NCBI GenBank assembly: GCA_000715605.1
Contig: KL568528.1
Coordinates: 146,879 to 152,848 of the forward strand
Direction: 5' to 3'
Source: Streptomyces speibonae
GTDB lineage: Bacteria; Actinomycetota; Actinomycetes; Streptomycetales; Streptomycetaceae
Length of the DNA: 5,970 bases
Shown here piece after piece: positions 5,675 through 5,970 of the stretch (within the stretch, counting starts at the first letter, position 1; each line of letters starts with the position of its first letter). Under the pieces are notes generated by a model. It was not told the DNA's origin, made no database searches, and saw nothing but the letters and a program-made list of their open reading frames with translations. A program made the position numbers and the translations under genes.

Positions 5675-5680
5675 AGTCTA
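5675..5680 (-). promoter_or_regulatory. -10 box for leaderless TetR transcript
   Basis: TAGACT on the minus strand lies exactly 6 nt before ATG 5668. The region 18 bp further upstream (5699-5704) falls inside the first GTAC palindrome. A repressor bound there would therefore cover the -35 position, consistent with autoregulation. Confidence 0.5.
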
Positions 5681-5698
5681 GATCCGCGGCAAAAAACT

Positions 5699-5714
5699 GG
5701 GTACGACGTACGCA
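5699..5714. promoter_or_regulatory. Probable TetR operator, copy 1
   Basis: GGGTACGACGTACGCA holds the inverted repeat GTAC-gac-GTAC (5701-5711), with the outer G5699 and C5713 also symmetric. It matches copy 2 at 13 of 16 positions. It lies at the presumed -35 region of the TetR gene. Confidence 0.6.
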
Positions 5715-5719
5715 CAATC

Positions 5720-5735
5720 GGGTACGGTGTACTCA
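5720..5735. promoter_or_regulatory. Probable TetR operator, copy 2
   Basis: GGGTACGGTGTACTCA holds GTAC-ggt-GTAC (5722-5732), starting 21 bp after copy 1, about two helical turns, so two repressor dimers could sit on the same DNA face. Possible -10 sequences for the ABC gene (TACGGT at 5723-5728 or TGTACT at 5728-5733) lie within it, so binding would block that promoter. Confidence 0.6.
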
Positions 5736-5741
5736 GTTGAT

Positions 5742-5750
5742 GGAAGGGGG
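5742..5750 (+). promoter_or_regulatory. Ribosome binding site of the ABC ATPase gene
   Basis: GGAAGGGGG lies 5 nt before ATG 5756 and sets that start. It shows that this transcript, unlike its divergent partner, carries a leader. Confidence 0.7.
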
Positions 5751-5755
5751 ACCCC

Positions 5756-5970
5756 ATGGACAACGGCGACGGCTGCGCCGTCCGGGCCGAGGGCCTGGTC
5801 AAGCGCTACGGCGACAAGCGCGCCCTCGACGGCTTCGACCTCACCGTCCGCGAGGGCACCGTGCACGGACTGCTCGGTCCGAACGGCGCCGGGAAGACCA
5901 CCGCCGTGCGCATCCTGTCGACCCTGATCCGGCTCGACGGCGGCCATGCGGCCGTGGCGGGGCTCGACGT
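5756..5970 (+). CDS. ABC transporter ATP-binding protein, DrrA-like (3' partial)
   Basis: Only the first 71 residues lie in the window; the gene runs off the right edge. The visible part is the N-terminal half of an ABC ATPase core: [17 protein letters not shown] with A-loop aromatic Y18, then the Walker A motif GPNGAGKTT (about 41-49; K47 and T48 bind the nucleotide phosphates). The sequence that follows, [14 protein letters not shown] and AGLDV, is typical of the DrrA / ABC-2 drug-exporter branch. In this branch the ATPase pairs with a separate ABC-2 membrane protein, usually encoded immediately downstream. The Q-loop, signature motif and Walker B lie beyond the edge. A divergent TetR gene and two probable operators upstream indicate ligand-induced efflux. 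The substrate is unknown; the daunorubicin likeness is one of family only. Confidence 0.93.
   Translation, partial: MDNGDGCAVRAEGLVKRYGDKRALDGFDLTVREGTVHGLLGPNGAGKTTAVRILSTLIRLDGGHAAVAGLD

Noticed and set aside
4581..5717. A 378-codon minus-strand frame
   Set aside because: It is a shadow of the TetR gene in another frame; its product is Arg/Pro/Gly-rich with no recognisable domain.
5678..5947. An 89-codon minus-strand frame over the start of the ABC gene
   Set aside because: It is antisense to the Walker A-containing gene and would run through the operator region.

Overview
The window is very GC-rich DNA with a strong preference for G or C at third codon positions. Divergent and convergent gene pairs alternate. 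Codon usage, several apparently leaderless start sites and the protein families together point to an actinomycete, most likely Streptomyces or a close relative. This assignment is inferred; there is no rRNA or other marker gene here.

Layout, left to right. (1) The C-terminal end of an unrecognised gene (+) runs in from the left edge. It is followed by a 2'-5' RNA ligase / RNA 2',3'-cyclic phosphodiesterase (thpR type, 149-721, +) and a 29-residue single-pass membrane miniprotein (732-821, +). (2) A minus-strand group follows, read right to left: an SGNH/GDSL-type hydrolase (3406-2729), a Uma2-family PD-(D/E)XK protein (2615-2028), a possible 51-residue basic small ORF overlapping its end (2047-1892), and an aldo/keto reductase (1847-855). 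(3) Divergent from the hydrolase, across 88 bp, is a secreted propeller-like protein with a C-terminal membrane anchor (3495-4475, +). After it comes a three-helix small membrane protein (4514-4852, +). (4) A TetR-family repressor (5668-4874, -) is divergent from a DrrA-like ABC transporter ATPase (5756 to the window edge, +). The 87 bp between these two hold two copies of a GTAC-N3-GTAC palindrome set 21 bp apart, which are the probable TetR operators.

Functional links. The only clear module is the TetR/ABC pair, a self-regulated efflux or resistance cassette whose permease probably lies beyond the right edge. The hydrolase and the anchored propeller protein share a bidirectional promoter region, but I cannot demonstrate a shared pathway. 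The remaining genes look like ordinary chromosomal housekeeping or accessory genes. Six of the nine confidently called complete or 5'-complete genes have a -10-like xAxxxT hexamer 6-7 nt before the start codon and no Shine-Dalgarno sequence, which suggests widespread leaderless transcription.

No gene-free stretch exceeds 300 bases; the longest, 1848-2027, is 180 bp and is largely covered by the possible small ORF. I saw no tRNA or rRNA gene, CRISPR array, insertion sequence or attachment site. I did not find a convincing undescribed multi-gene system here. The best leads are the tandem operator, the two small ORFs and the altered catalytic block of the hydrolase.
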